51,562 nt of DNA. Origin: JAMOBE01 sp039908285. GTDB lineage: Bacteria; Pseudomonadota; Alphaproteobacteria; Rhodospirillales; Rhodospirillaceae. The notes under the pieces were generated by a model. The model did not search any database. It saw only the letters and a program-made list of their open reading frames with translations, and was not told the origin of the DNA. The position numbers and the translations under genes were made by a program. Positions 35,729-43,071 of the stretch are shown piece by piece (position 1 is the first letter of the stretch; each line of letters opens with the position of its first letter). The stretch lies in the NCBI GenBank assembly GCA_039908285.1, contig JAMOBE010000019.1:1-51562 (forward strand), read 5' to 3'.

Positions 35729-35816
35729 GACCCGGCCCCGGGGCTGTCCCCGGTTGGTGCACCTGTCCGCGGGGCGGACCGGCGCGGGAAGTGTGACCAT
35801 TGCGAGGATGAGGACC

Positions 35817-36107
35817 ATGTCGAAGGCGACCAAAGTCTACGACGAGATCATCGAGCAGTTGACGGTCCGTGGCTCCGTAGCGAAGCCACGGAAGGTGACG
35901 ACGATATACGAGGAAATGACCACGCGGCTGAAATCCAGCGATCCGGTCAGTCGCAAACGGGGATACGAGACCCTGTATTCGATCGTGCAGACCATCGCCA
36001 TGGATGCCGCCGGCACCCACAAGGCCGACGAGATCGCCGACGCCGCCATCGAGGCGGGCCTGGTCCGCGACGCCCTGAAGTCGGTGATCGAACACTGGGC
36101 GAGGTAA
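35817..36107 (+). CDS. Small soluble protein, 96 residues, downstream of the secretion operon
   Basis: Not recognised. Starts MSKATKVYDEIIEQLTVRG at 35817, where GAGGATGAGGA gives a good ribosome site; an upstream in-frame ATG at 35754 is less likely. It has an internal near-repeat: VYDEIIEQLT (residues 7-16) and IYEEMTTRLK (about 30-39). It is helical and has no export signal, so it could be a cytoplasmic helper or regulator of the preceding type I secretion genes, from which it is 88 bases away. It is unlikely to be an RTX-type substrate because glycine-rich repeats are absent. Confidence 0.55.
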   Translation: MSKATKVYDEIIEQLTVRGSVAKPRKVTTIYEEMTTRLKSSDPVSRKRGYETLYSIVQTIAMDAAGTHKADEIADAAIEAGLVRDALKSVIEHWAR

Positions 36108-36116
36108 ATATCCAGA

Positions 36117-36192
36117 GCCCTCTCCCCCCCTTCAGGGGGGAGAGGGCGTGAAGATGGCGGCTCTCACTTCACCCGATTCCCCTGTCGCGACA
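36117..36192. repeat. REP-like element, copy A of a three-copy family
   Basis: A hairpin GCCCTCTCCCCCC / GGGGGGAGAGGGC (36117-36147) is followed by GTGAAGATGGCGGCTCTCAC and then TTCACCCGATTCCCCTG. Related copies lie near 38494-38557 and 45169-45245. The hairpin sits 10 bases after the preceding + gene and may act as terminator, but there is no U-tract. Confidence 0.7.
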
Positions 36193-36430
36193 ATCCGCGG
36201 TTCCGGATCAGAAAAGTTGAAGGTCCCCGTAGGCCTTGAGTCTTCAAGGAGTCGGGTCCTGTTTGCGAGACACGAACCTGCACCAGCGGGGTGACGGCGC
36301 TTGGTGGGCTTCCGGCATGCCTTGACCTGATAAAGGCCAGCGGTCCGTGCGACGCGATCAAGAAGTACATGGTGGTAAACCGATTCAGAGCCAGACACTG
36401 AGGTGCGGCGGCGCGGAGGACGGTTGAGGC
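36193..36430. other. Non-coding stretch 3' of the OmpA-like gene
   Basis: Together with the REP-like element this is a gene-free stretch of 323 bases. GC content is ordinary. Translations in several frames give short open stretches but no start signal or conserved motif. It marks the step from high-GC sequence to the AT-rich genes that follow on the minus strand. No function is seen. Confidence 0.5.
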
Positions 36431-37153
36431 CTATTTCCCGGAGTCCGAGGCGCTGCCGTTTCCGGGGGAGCACTTTTCCTTGTTTTCAAGGCAAACAAGA
36501 AGAGCGTGGCACTTGGTGAATATGGTCACATCGACGCGGCGAGATTGTATAAGTTTTTCGTCATCTGGTAGTGTCGGCGAGATGTAGGGGGATATCTTTT
36601 TACCGTGGCCATTATAGTCAATTTGAACTGAACTTTTGTCTCTCAGCCACGTCGAGAAGGAGTTGTCTTCGCTCATGCTTGTTACTTGAAGGTATTTATT
36701 CAGATCTTCGCTTTCAATAAATGACTTGACGGTTTTGGCACGGAGAGTTGACAGTTTGTCGTCATAACCTTTCTTTGATTTTCCTTCTTTCGAATTAATG
36801 CTACATCTTTTTGTGGACTCGTAGCCCTCAAGATACAGCCTCACCGGCATGTTACTGCCGCATTTGCTCTTGGCGACGCTGTGCATGATGTACAGGCTGC
36901 TTGCAAGATCTTTCTTGTTATTATCTTGACTTTGCTTCAAATTGTGTTCGTTGCACTCGAATAGCAGGTGGCCAATGGGGTGCTTGTTCTCTTCATTGAG
37001 CATTCTGTCGGATTTGTTCTGAGTATTGACCATGCCCGGCTGCTTTTGAGTGGGCACGGAGGATTCGCTGGGTGCAGGTGAAGGGGGCGCGCTCGGCGCT
37101 GCCATGACGATCACCATAAGAAGCAGAAGTATGACGATCACGACTCCTGGCAC
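36431..37153 (-). CDS. Membrane-anchored protein with an OmpA-like C-terminal domain, AT-rich
   Basis: A 240-residue protein. An N-terminal membrane anchor (residues about 3-18) is followed by a Pro/Ser linker, then a periplasmic domain resembling OmpA_C/MotB-C: VRLYLEGYESTKRC, YDDKLSTLRAKTVKSFI and QSRRVDVTIF occupy the positions of GHTD, LSxxRAxxV and NRRVxI in that family. The usual peptidoglycan-contacting Asp in the GHTD loop is not present as such. Four cysteines in the domain and two near the end may pair. The start is a GTG at 37153 with AAGGA upstream. Base composition is clearly lower in GC than all genes to the left. Its partner at 37313 is on the same strand, 159 bases upstream. 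Confidence 0.65.
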   Translation of the reverse strand: MPGVVIVILLLLMVIVMAAPSAPPSPAPSESSVPTQKQPGMVNTQNKSDRMLNEENKHPIGHLLFECNEHNLKQSQDNNKKDLASSLYIMHSVAKSKCGSNMPVRLYLEGYESTKRCSINSKEGKSKKGYDDKLSTLRAKTVKSFIESEDLNKYLQVTSMSEDNSFSTWLRDKSSVQIDYNGHGKKISPYISPTLPDDEKLIQSRRVDVTIFTKCHALLVCLENKEKCSPGNGSASDSGK

Positions 37154-37312
37154 GTCTCGATCCTTCGTAGTTGGTGCGCCCTATTCTCACTGTCCGAGGA
37201 AGAGCGGCGGCGCAAATCAGGCGTATTGCCATGCTACTCTGACGGCAGTTCCCCCTGCCTGCTTGAGCGTCGCATGGCATGGACCACAAAGACTTGGCGC
37301 CAACTATAGGCG

Positions 37313-37921
37313 TTAGTTTACCAGTGTATCGACCGAGCCGGTAACGTTAATAGTTCTTTCTGCTGGTATTCCTATGCCCCCAGCTTCCTTCTTCATTTTG
37401 CTCTCCGGACCATACCGGAAATCACCTGCGGTCAATCCAAGAAACCACAGCCGAATTGACCAAATGTGCGAAAAAGCAAAGTATAGCGACAGAAATACAA
37501 TGTATGTAATAATATTTCCATTGACTACAAGGGGCTTGTTTTGCTGGCCAATGTCTGCATTAGTTCCAAGTATTGCTGCAAAAACAATGTATATTGTAAC
37601 AACTGTCACATGTACCATATAAGTAAGGTAGAATCGTTTTCTTGTACGAATAAACCTATGCTTAATGGTTTCAATCTTTGTTTCTGCAAAGGCGGCTTCG
37701 TCCGAGGATGGGTGTTCTCCGTCTGTGCTTCGCTTGTTATTATCAACCAAATATTTATGTTCGGCATATACAATATTAATAATTATGCACGAAATAATGC
37801 CAAAGGCTAGAACAATAACACTTGCAACCACTGATGGATCAAGAAAAAATTCTCTCATAGCGGCCACTCCAGCAAAAAAAACTACCGATACACCCATCGA
37901 CCATCTCTCAGATTGAGCCAT
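37313..37921 (-). CDS. Four-helix membrane protein, AT-rich
   Basis: A 202-residue integral membrane protein, not recognised. Predicted helices are at residues about 10-27, 32-54, 98-120 and 134-157, with a charged loop of about 45 residues between helices 2 and 3 and a 45-residue polar tail. No MotA/ExbB/TolQ consensus was identified. The codon usage and GC content differ strongly from the rest of the window and match the next gene, so the two likely arrived together. No clear ribosome site precedes the ATG at 37921; an ATG at 37897 (with GAGAG) is an alternative. Confidence 0.6.
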   Translation of the reverse strand: MAQSERWSMGVSVVFFAGVAAMREFFLDPSVVASVIVLAFGIISCIIINIVYAEHKYLVDNNKRSTDGEHPSSDEAAFAETKIETIKHRFIRTRKRFYLTYMVHVTVVTIYIVFAAILGTNADIGQQNKPLVVNGNIITYIVFLSLYFAFSHIWSIRLWFLGLTAGDFRYGPESKMKKEAGGIGIPAERTINVTGSVDTLVN

Positions 37922-38640
37922 GGCACACTAGGCGACCTACGCGCGCGAGTCAATGGCATAATGCACCGCATGATGCTGAATTTACAGGACACGGCCTGCC
38001 GTGTATGAGTTGAAGACCAATAATAGTCAAAGATAGCCTGTATGCATACGCATCCCCTTTCGGTTGCGCATTCCAGGGTTGTGCGGATGCTGGACGCTCT
38101 GGGGTTCGGCGAACGGGAAGACCGGCTCTCGTGTGTTGACGTCGCGTGCCGGTGTGCACGACAACGTTACCGATCAGGCAAGGACCAGAAGCAGATGGAG
38201 CCGCTCCCCCTCGAGGGGGCTACCGTATGCACACACGTTTGGGCATACTTGGCTGTAGGAATTTCGCTGTAGAAACTATCCGTTTCCCGCAAGTAAAGCC
38301 CTCCCCCTTGATGGGGGAGGGTTGGGTGGGGGTGATGGTTCAGCACGTATACGCATCTTGATGTGTTAAAATAATTCAGCTTTTGTGCGAACATACTTCT
38401 GTCCGTGCGCGCTTCGCTGCCACCCCCACCCAAACCCTCCCCCATCGAGGGGGAGGGCTTAAGTTTGCGGGAAACTTGTGTGCATACGGTAGGAAGAGGG
38501 GGGGGGAGAGGGAGTGAAGATGGCGGCTTTCACTCTTCCACCCGATCACCCTGGCGAAAATGCGGTTGCCGATTGGCTGAACAGAGAGGATACAGGAGGG
38601 ATGGCTTCCGAAAATCTCCAACATTGTGGAGGACTGGATC
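37922..38640. repeat. 719-base gene-free region with nested inverted repeats
   Basis: No gene is supported. Repeats found: a palindrome CCCCCTCGAGGGGG (38206-38219). An outer inverted pair, CTACCGTATGCACACACGTTT (38220-38240) with its near complement at 38472-38492. An inner inverted pair of about 54 bases (38281-38334 with 38421-38475), each containing CCCTCCCCCT-GATGGGGGAGGG plus a GGGTGGGGGTG end. The inner loop (38335-38420) is AT-rich. A second REP-like copy begins at about 38494. This looks like the remains or edge of repetitive elements bordering the AT-rich gene pair. Confidence 0.8.
38494..38557. repeat. REP-like element, copy B
   Basis: Contains AGAGGGAGTGAAGATGGCGG, then CTTTCACTCTTCCACCCGAT and CACCCTGGCG. 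It matches copy A (36117-36192) from GTGAAGATGGCGGCT to ACCCGAT and CCCTG. The 5' hairpin is decayed to a G-rich run. It stands about 85 bases before the PanB-like gene. Confidence 0.65.
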
Positions 38641-39600
38641 GTGTCTGATGTTCTTGACCGCACCGATGTCCCGGCCCGCCTTCGTCATCTCACCGGAATG
38701 CGCGAGCGCCATCCCGACCGCCCCAGAGTCAAGGTGAACCTCTATCGCGGCGCCGAGGTGGCGGCGGTGGCCGAGGCGGCGCGGGAGGTGGCGCGGGAAC
38801 GGGGGCACGAGTCGATCGACTGCCTGATGGTGGCGGACTCCTATCTGATGACTCATCTGGGCCGCTCCTCGACCCGGCTCGACCCGGCGGAGCGGGACTG
38901 GTTCATGGACGTCATGTGCGACCTGACCGCCGAGGTGGCCCGGGCGACGGCCCAGTCCTTCGCCGCCGACACCCGTCCGTTCATCATCGGCGACATGCCG
39001 GACGGCGCGGCGGAGACGCCTGTGGCGGCGCTGGCCAATGCCCGCCGTCTGTGTGCCGCCGGGGCCGATGTGGTCAAACTCGAGGTGCACGGCGAGGCCA
39101 CCTTCGCCGCCCTGGCCGAAGTGGCGGCGGCCGGGGTGCCGGCCATCGCCCATCTTGGCTACGTGCCGCAGTCCAGCGCCAACCGCCGCTATGGGACCAC
39201 CGTCCAGGAGGCCCTGGAGCTGTTCGCCCTGGCCCGGCGCGCCCGCGCCGCCGGGGCCGTCGGCCTGGTGCTGGAGCGGGTGACGGTGGCCGTCAACTCA
39301 CGGCTGTCGGCTCCCGCCGCCACCGGCCTTCCGGTCTGGTCGGTGTTCAGTGGACGCTGCCGTCATGCGGGGCAGAGCCTCAACGTCTGGGACTCGGTGT
39401 TCCGTCCCGGCTTCGCCGCCATCGGCTTTCCCCCCACCGCCGAGCTGACCCGGGAGTCCTATCCCGCCGCCTATACCCATGACACCATCCGCAGCCGGTT
39501 CGCCGCGCTGCTGCGGCTCACCCTTGACGGCCACTTTCCGATCCTCCCCGCGGCCACCGGCGAGCCCCCGCTCGGCGACGTCGCCCCCTGGGAGGAATAG
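38641..39600 (+). CDS. Divergent ketopantoate hydroxymethyltransferase (PanB) homologue
   Basis: A 319-residue TIM-barrel protein. PanB adds a hydroxymethyl group to 2-oxoisovalerate using methylene-THF. Key positions are recognisable: metal Asp in VADSYLMTHLG, Asp in IGDMPDG, Lys/Glu in VVKLEVHG, AHLGYVPQS in place of GHLGLTPQ, and Glu in GLVLERV. The later GAGxxCDGQVLVxxD segment of true PanB reads FSGRCRHAGQSLNVWD, so identity is low and the substrate may differ. GGAGGA seven bases before the GTG at 38641 decides the start; a GTG at 38626 is also in frame. No panC is adjacent; a phosphatase gene follows 8 bases later. Confidence 0.75.
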   Translation: MSDVLDRTDVPARLRHLTGMRERHPDRPRVKVNLYRGAEVAAVAEAAREVARERGHESIDCLMVADSYLMTHLGRSSTRLDPAERDWFMDVMCDLTAEVARATAQSFAADTRPFIIGDMPDGAAETPVAALANARRLCAAGADVVKLEVHGEATFAALAEVAAAGVPAIAHLGYVPQSSANRRYGTTVQEALELFALARRARAAGAVGLVLERVTVAVNSRLSAPAATGLPVWSVFSGRCRHAGQSLNVWDSVFRPGFAAIGFPPTAELTRESYPAAYTHDTIRSRFAALLRLTLDGHFPILPAATGEPPLGDVAPWEE

Positions 39601-39608
39601 GGCCCACC

Positions 39609-41681
39609 ATGCTGCTGCGCACCCGCCTTGCCATCATCGTCGGCATCGCCATCACGCTGTTGGCGCTGGGGCTGGGCGCCGCCGCCGTGGCCCATTCGCG
39701 CCTGGGGTCCGAGCGCCACACCGAGGCCGTGCTGAGTGGAGACCGGGCGCTGTGGCGGGCCACCGTGGCCAATACGGTGGCGGAGCTTGACGCCATCGTC
39801 CGGCCGGTTGCCCACGGCGCCGATCTGGCCCGAACCGTGCGGAGCGACGCCCCCGCCGCCGCCGCCCGGCTCGGACCGACCTTCGACGCGGCCAGGGCGG
39901 CAAGGCGGCTCAGCCGGCTCGAGATGATCGGGGCGGACGGACTGCTCCTGTATACCTCGCAGAGATCCCTGTTCCCGACGCCGATCCTGGGGCGGGAACA
40001 GGTTCGCGCCGTGATGGCCGAAAACGGCCGCTTCGCCGGCCTGGCCGCCGACGCCTCGCACAATCTGGTGATCGCCGTCGCCGAACCGGTGGACGATGCG
40101 GAAGGGGTGGTCGCGGCCCTGGTGCCAGCCCGGGACGCTTCCGAGGTGCTGGCGGCCTTCGCGGCGGACACCGGAGCCCAGGCCTTCATCGTCAACCGGC
40201 GGGGCCGGATGCTGGCGGGCACCGACCACGACCTGTGGAAGCGACTGGGAGACGGCGGCACCTCGTCCGTCGACACGCGGGAAATCGTCCACGATGGCGA
40301 ACGGGTGCTCGCCCTCTACCGCCTGGCGCTGAACCGCGAGGGTGGCCACCTGGCGGTGGACCTGATCGTCGTCCGCGACATTACCGAGGAAGATCGGGCT
40401 TTCCAGCACATCATGCTGGTCTCGACGGGAGGAGCGGGGAGCGCCATCGTCCTGACCATCCTGACCCTGGTGTGGTACATGCGCGCGTCCTTCGCGCCGA
40501 TGACGGCGGCGATCGGCGTGCTGGGCGCTCTGTCGCGCGGCGATACCCACCGGACCATCGACGGGGTTCGCCCCGACGACGAGATCGGTCACATGGCCGG
40601 CGCGGTCGAGGCCCTGCGGCGCGAGATGATCGCCCTCGGGCGCCTGCGCCGCTCGCAGGACAGGCATCGGCTGCGTCAGGAGCACTTCATCCACACCCAG
40701 ATGGTCCGGCTCGCCGGCACGCTTGATGACGACTCCCGCGCCGAGGTGCTGAACGACCTGACCGAAATCGAGGCCGTGGCCGCCGGCCCGACCGGCAGCG
40801 GTCTCGGCATCATCGCCCCCGCCATGCAGAAGATGTCGGCGCGGGTGGCCGAGCAGCACGCCCGCCTGCGCCAGGCCATCGACGACCTACGGGAAGCCCT
40901 GGCGGTCAAGACCGCGTTCGCCTCGCTCCAGCGGGAACTGGGCATCGCCAGCAGCATGCAGATCGCCATCCTGCCCAAGGCACTGCCGGGGCGGGAGACG
41001 TTCGAGATCTACGGCACCATGACCCCGGCCAAGGACGTTGGCGGCGATTTCTATGACTTCTTCATGATCGACGAGACCCGGCTTGGAGTGGTGGTGGCCG
41101 ATGTCTCGGGCAAGGGTGTGCCGGCCGCGTTCTTCATGGCCATCGCCCGCACGCTGCTGAAGGCCACGGCGCTGTTCGGCGGTCCGCCGGGGGAGTGCCT
41201 CGCCAAGCTCAACGACCTCCTGGCGGAGAACAATGACCAGGAGATGTTCGTCACCATCTTCTATGGCATCTACCACGAGGACAGCGGTCGTCTCGACTAT
41301 GCCAACGGTGGCCACAACCCGCCGCTGTGGCTGCACGGAGGGGAGGTGTCACGGCTGGAGGGCACCGGGGGAATGGCCCTCGCCATGATCGACGGGCTGT
41401 CCTACGCCGAGACGTCGGTCACGCTGGCTCCGGGCGACTCCCTGTTCCTCTATACCGACGGGGTCACCGAGGCCTTCGACCCCGACGACGTGGCCTTCGG
41501 AGAAGAGCGCCTGACCGAGACCCTGACGCGCCTCGCCGACGCTCCGGCGCGCGAGATCCCCGCCGCCGTCACGGCGGAGGTTGACGCCTTCGTGCGCGGG
41601 GCCGCGCCATCCGACGACATCACCTGCGTCGCCCTGCGCCGCACCCGCCGATCCCTTCCAGGGGGCGGGGGAATCGGATGA
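39609..41681 (+). CDS. Membrane PP2C-type serine phosphatase (RsbU/SpoIIE-like) with sensor domain
   Basis: A 690-residue signalling protein. Membrane helix 1 (residues about 5-27), an extracytoplasmic cache-like sensor (about 30-265), membrane helix 2 (about 275-297), HAMP (about 300-350) and a coiled coil precede the C-terminal SpoIIE/PP2C phosphatase domain (about 450-685). Metal-binding Asp residues are in VGGDFYDFF and VVADVSGKG, and the later GDSLFLYTDGVTEA. Such enzymes dephosphorylate STAS antagonists in sigma or anti-sigma partner switching; the STAS protein at 20656-20961 is a possible client. It lies 8 bases after the PanB-like gene. Confidence 0.93.
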   Translation: MLLRTRLAIIVGIAITLLALGLGAAAVAHSRLGSERHTEAVLSGDRALWRATVANTVAELDAIVRPVAHGADLARTVRSDAPAAAARLGPTFDAARAARRLSRLEMIGADGLLLYTSQRSLFPTPILGREQVRAVMAENGRFAGLAADASHNLVIAVAEPVDDAEGVVAALVPARDASEVLAAFAADTGAQAFIVNRRGRMLAGTDHDLWKRLGDGGTSSVDTREIVHDGERVLALYRLALNREGGHLAVDLIVVRDITEEDRAFQHIMLVSTGGAGSAIVLTILTLVWYMRASFAPMTAAIGVLGALSRGDTHRTIDGVRPDDEIGHMAGAVEALRREMIALGRLRRSQDRHRLRQEHFIHTQMVRLAGTLDDDSRAEVLNDLTEIEAVAAGPTGSGLGIIAPAMQKMSARVAEQHARLRQAIDDLREALAVKTAFASLQRELGIASSMQIAILPKALPGRETFEIYGTMTPAKDVGGDFYDFFMIDETRLGVVVADVSGKGVPAAFFMAIARTLLKATALFGGPPGECLAKLNDLLAENNDQEMFVTIFYGIYHEDSGRLDYANGGHNPPLWLHGGEVSRLEGTGGMALAMIDGLSYAETSVTLAPGDSLFLYTDGVTEAFDPDDVAFGEERLTETLTRLADAPAREIPAAVTAEVDAFVRGAAPSDDITCVALRRTRRSLPGGGGIG

Positions 41682-41843
41682 TGCGCATTTTTCGTATTTA
41701 CGATAAATCTTGACTGAGCGCATTATCTGGTGTACCTGGTATATTCTGGTGTCGTCTCAGCCATGCGAGACACCGCTGGACTCCTCGGTGCGGGGCGCGA
41801 CGCGCTGTTAACTTGAGGAAAGCTGTTAACTTGAGGAAAGACA
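41682..41843 (+). promoter_or_regulatory. brnTA upstream region with tandem repeats
   Basis: Two exact 18-base tandem copies of GCTGTTAACTTGAGGAAA (41804-41821 and 41822-41839) end directly at the brnT start, so the Shine-Dalgarno GAGGAAA is duplicated. Upstream, TCTGGTGT occurs twice (41726-41733 and 41745-41752), 19 bases apart, downstream of a possible -35 TTGACT (41710-41715). BrnA-type antitoxins autoregulate, so one of these repeats may be an operator. All predicted. Confidence 0.5.
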
Positions 41844-42143
41844 ATGGGAACTGACCTATTAGGTGTGGCCGTCGAGTTCGACCCAGCCAAGCGAGATGCC
41901 ACTCTGAAGGATCGGGGCCTGGATTTTGCGGACGCGGCCGAGGTGTTCTCCGGACGGACCCTGGATCTCGTTGATGATCGGAACGACTACGGCGAACTTC
42001 GTTTCATCACTTTCGGCACGCTGGAGGGACGCATGGTGGTCGTGGCCTGGACCCCCCGCGGCGAGGCGCGTCGCATCATTTCCATGAGGAAGGCCAATGA
42101 GCGGGAGAAAGCGCGTTTTGGGAAGCGACTTGGCGAGGGTTGA
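41844..42143 (+). CDS. brnT: BrnT-family type II toxin (ribonuclease)
   Basis: A 99-residue RelE-like RNase toxin. Family marks are VEFDPAKRDATLKDRGLDF near the N-terminus, then AEVFSGRTLDLVDDRNDYGELRFITFGTLEG-type strand segments, VVAWTPRGEARRIISMRKA and a terminal RE..RF. These match BrnT order. It overlaps the antitoxin gene by 47 bases, toxin first, as usual for brnTA. The duplicated ribosome site upstream could affect its translation. Confidence 0.92.
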   Translation: MGTDLLGVAVEFDPAKRDATLKDRGLDFADAAEVFSGRTLDLVDDRNDYGELRFITFGTLEGRMVVVAWTPRGEARRIISMRKANEREKARFGKRLGEG

Positions 42144-42384
42144 CGCCCACACCATCCAGCCCGCGGAATACGAGGAAATTCCGGAACTGACCGATGAATT
42201 CTTCGTGCGAGCCGATGAACATCGTGGTGGCAGGCTCGTGCGCCGGGGGCGCCCGCCGAAGGAATCGCCGAAGATCTCCACCACCATCAGACTTGATCGG
42301 GAGGTTCTGGAGTACTTTCGGTCAACTGGGCCGGGCTGGCAGTCGCGCATGAACGACGTTCTGCGCCGGGCGTCAGGGTTGTGA
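42097..42384 (+). CDS. brnA: BrnA-family antitoxin
   Basis: A 95-residue antitoxin. The C-terminal half is a ribbon-helix-helix DNA-binding domain (ISTTIRLDREVLEYFRSTGPGWQSRMNDVLRR), the characteristic BrnA sequence, and the N-terminal half neutralises BrnT. The start lies inside brnT (overlap 47 bases). It probably represses the pair's own promoter at 41682-41843. Confidence 0.92.
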   Translation: MSGRKRVLGSDLARVDAHTIQPAEYEEIPELTDEFFVRADEHRGGRLVRRGRPPKESPKISTTIRLDREVLEYFRSTGPGWQSRMNDVLRRASGL

Positions 42385-42515
42385 GTGATGGTCGGCGCGG
42401 AATGCTTGAAAACCGATGAGTCGTTTCGAAGATCAAAGCCTCGGTCACACCAACGGAGTCGTCATTTCAGACGCACTGCGCTAGTCTCCGGTTGGTCTTA
42501 CAGGGAGCAGCACAG

Positions 42516-43061
42516 ATGGCCGAACAGGACCCCGCCAGCGAAATCGCCAGACAAATGTCCGAGGCAATGAGGGACTGGCGCACCATCATGGACCAGGAGC
42601 ACCAGTTGTCGGTGCGCATCGGCCGACGCACCACTCAGATCATCCGCTTCACGATGGTTCTGATGGTCCTGGTCTGCGTCGTCATGGGCGGTCTGGTCGT
42701 CGTCCTCACCCGGGACATGGGTCTGATGACCGTGCAGATCGTGGACATGGCCGGATACATGAACACCATGCAGGCCAACTTCGTCACCGTGGCGGCCCGC
42801 ATGAGCGAGATGCAGGAGACCATGAGCCGCCTCGACGGCAATATCAGCCCGGTGCCGCAGATGGCCCAGTCCGTGGGTCACATGTCGGCCGACATGGGGC
42901 GCATGTCTGCCGACGTGGGACGCATGGCCACGGCCGTCGACCGGATGAGCGGCGACCTCTCCTCCATGATCAACGAGATGCGGGCGATCAACGGCAACAT
43001 GTATGGAATGACCAGCAACATGCGGCATATGTCGCGCCCGCTCGACTTCTTCCCATTTTAG
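42516..43061 (+). CDS. Met-rich coiled-coil membrane protein
   Basis: A 181-residue protein. A cytoplasmic N-terminal helix is followed by one membrane helix (residues about 43-65) and a long Met-rich coiled coil in which M occurs every 3-4 residues, e.g. HMSADMGRMSADVGRMATAV. The repeat GRMSADVGRM suggests internal heptad duplications. Similar Met-rich single-pass proteins are found in alpha- and gammaproteobacteria without assigned function. GGGAG nine bases upstream supports the ATG at 42516. The cyclase-fusion gene starts 10 bases after its stop, so the genes are likely co-transcribed. Confidence 0.65.
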   Translation: MAEQDPASEIARQMSEAMRDWRTIMDQEHQLSVRIGRRTTQIIRFTMVLMVLVCVVMGGLVVVLTRDMGLMTVQIVDMAGYMNTMQANFVTVAARMSEMQETMSRLDGNISPVPQMAQSVGHMSADMGRMSADVGRMATAVDRMSGDLSSMINEMRAINGNMYGMTSNMRHMSRPLDFFPF

Positions 43062-43071
43062 GGTGAGGACG

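Noticed and set aside
35817..36107. T1SS substrate (RTX protein).
   Set aside because: No glycine-rich nonapeptide repeats and too small; kept as hypothetical.
36193..36430. Remnant of an insertion-sequence transposase (short open frames on the minus strand).
   Set aside because: No DDE or tyrosine-transposase motif, no terminal inverted repeats or target duplication that I can see.
36993..37289. 98-codon minus-strand frame overlapping the start of the OmpA-like gene.
   Set aside because: No homology visible and overlaps the better supported GTG-started gene; composition is not protein-like.
37313..37921. Assignment of the 4-TM protein as ZorA/MotA.
   Set aside because: Only helix count and the OmpA-like partner fit; conserved proline and charged residues of MotA/ZorA could not be identified, and zorC/D/E-like genes are absent.
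38042..38272. Short plus-strand frames in the repeat region.
   Set aside because: They run through repeats and lack ribosome sites.
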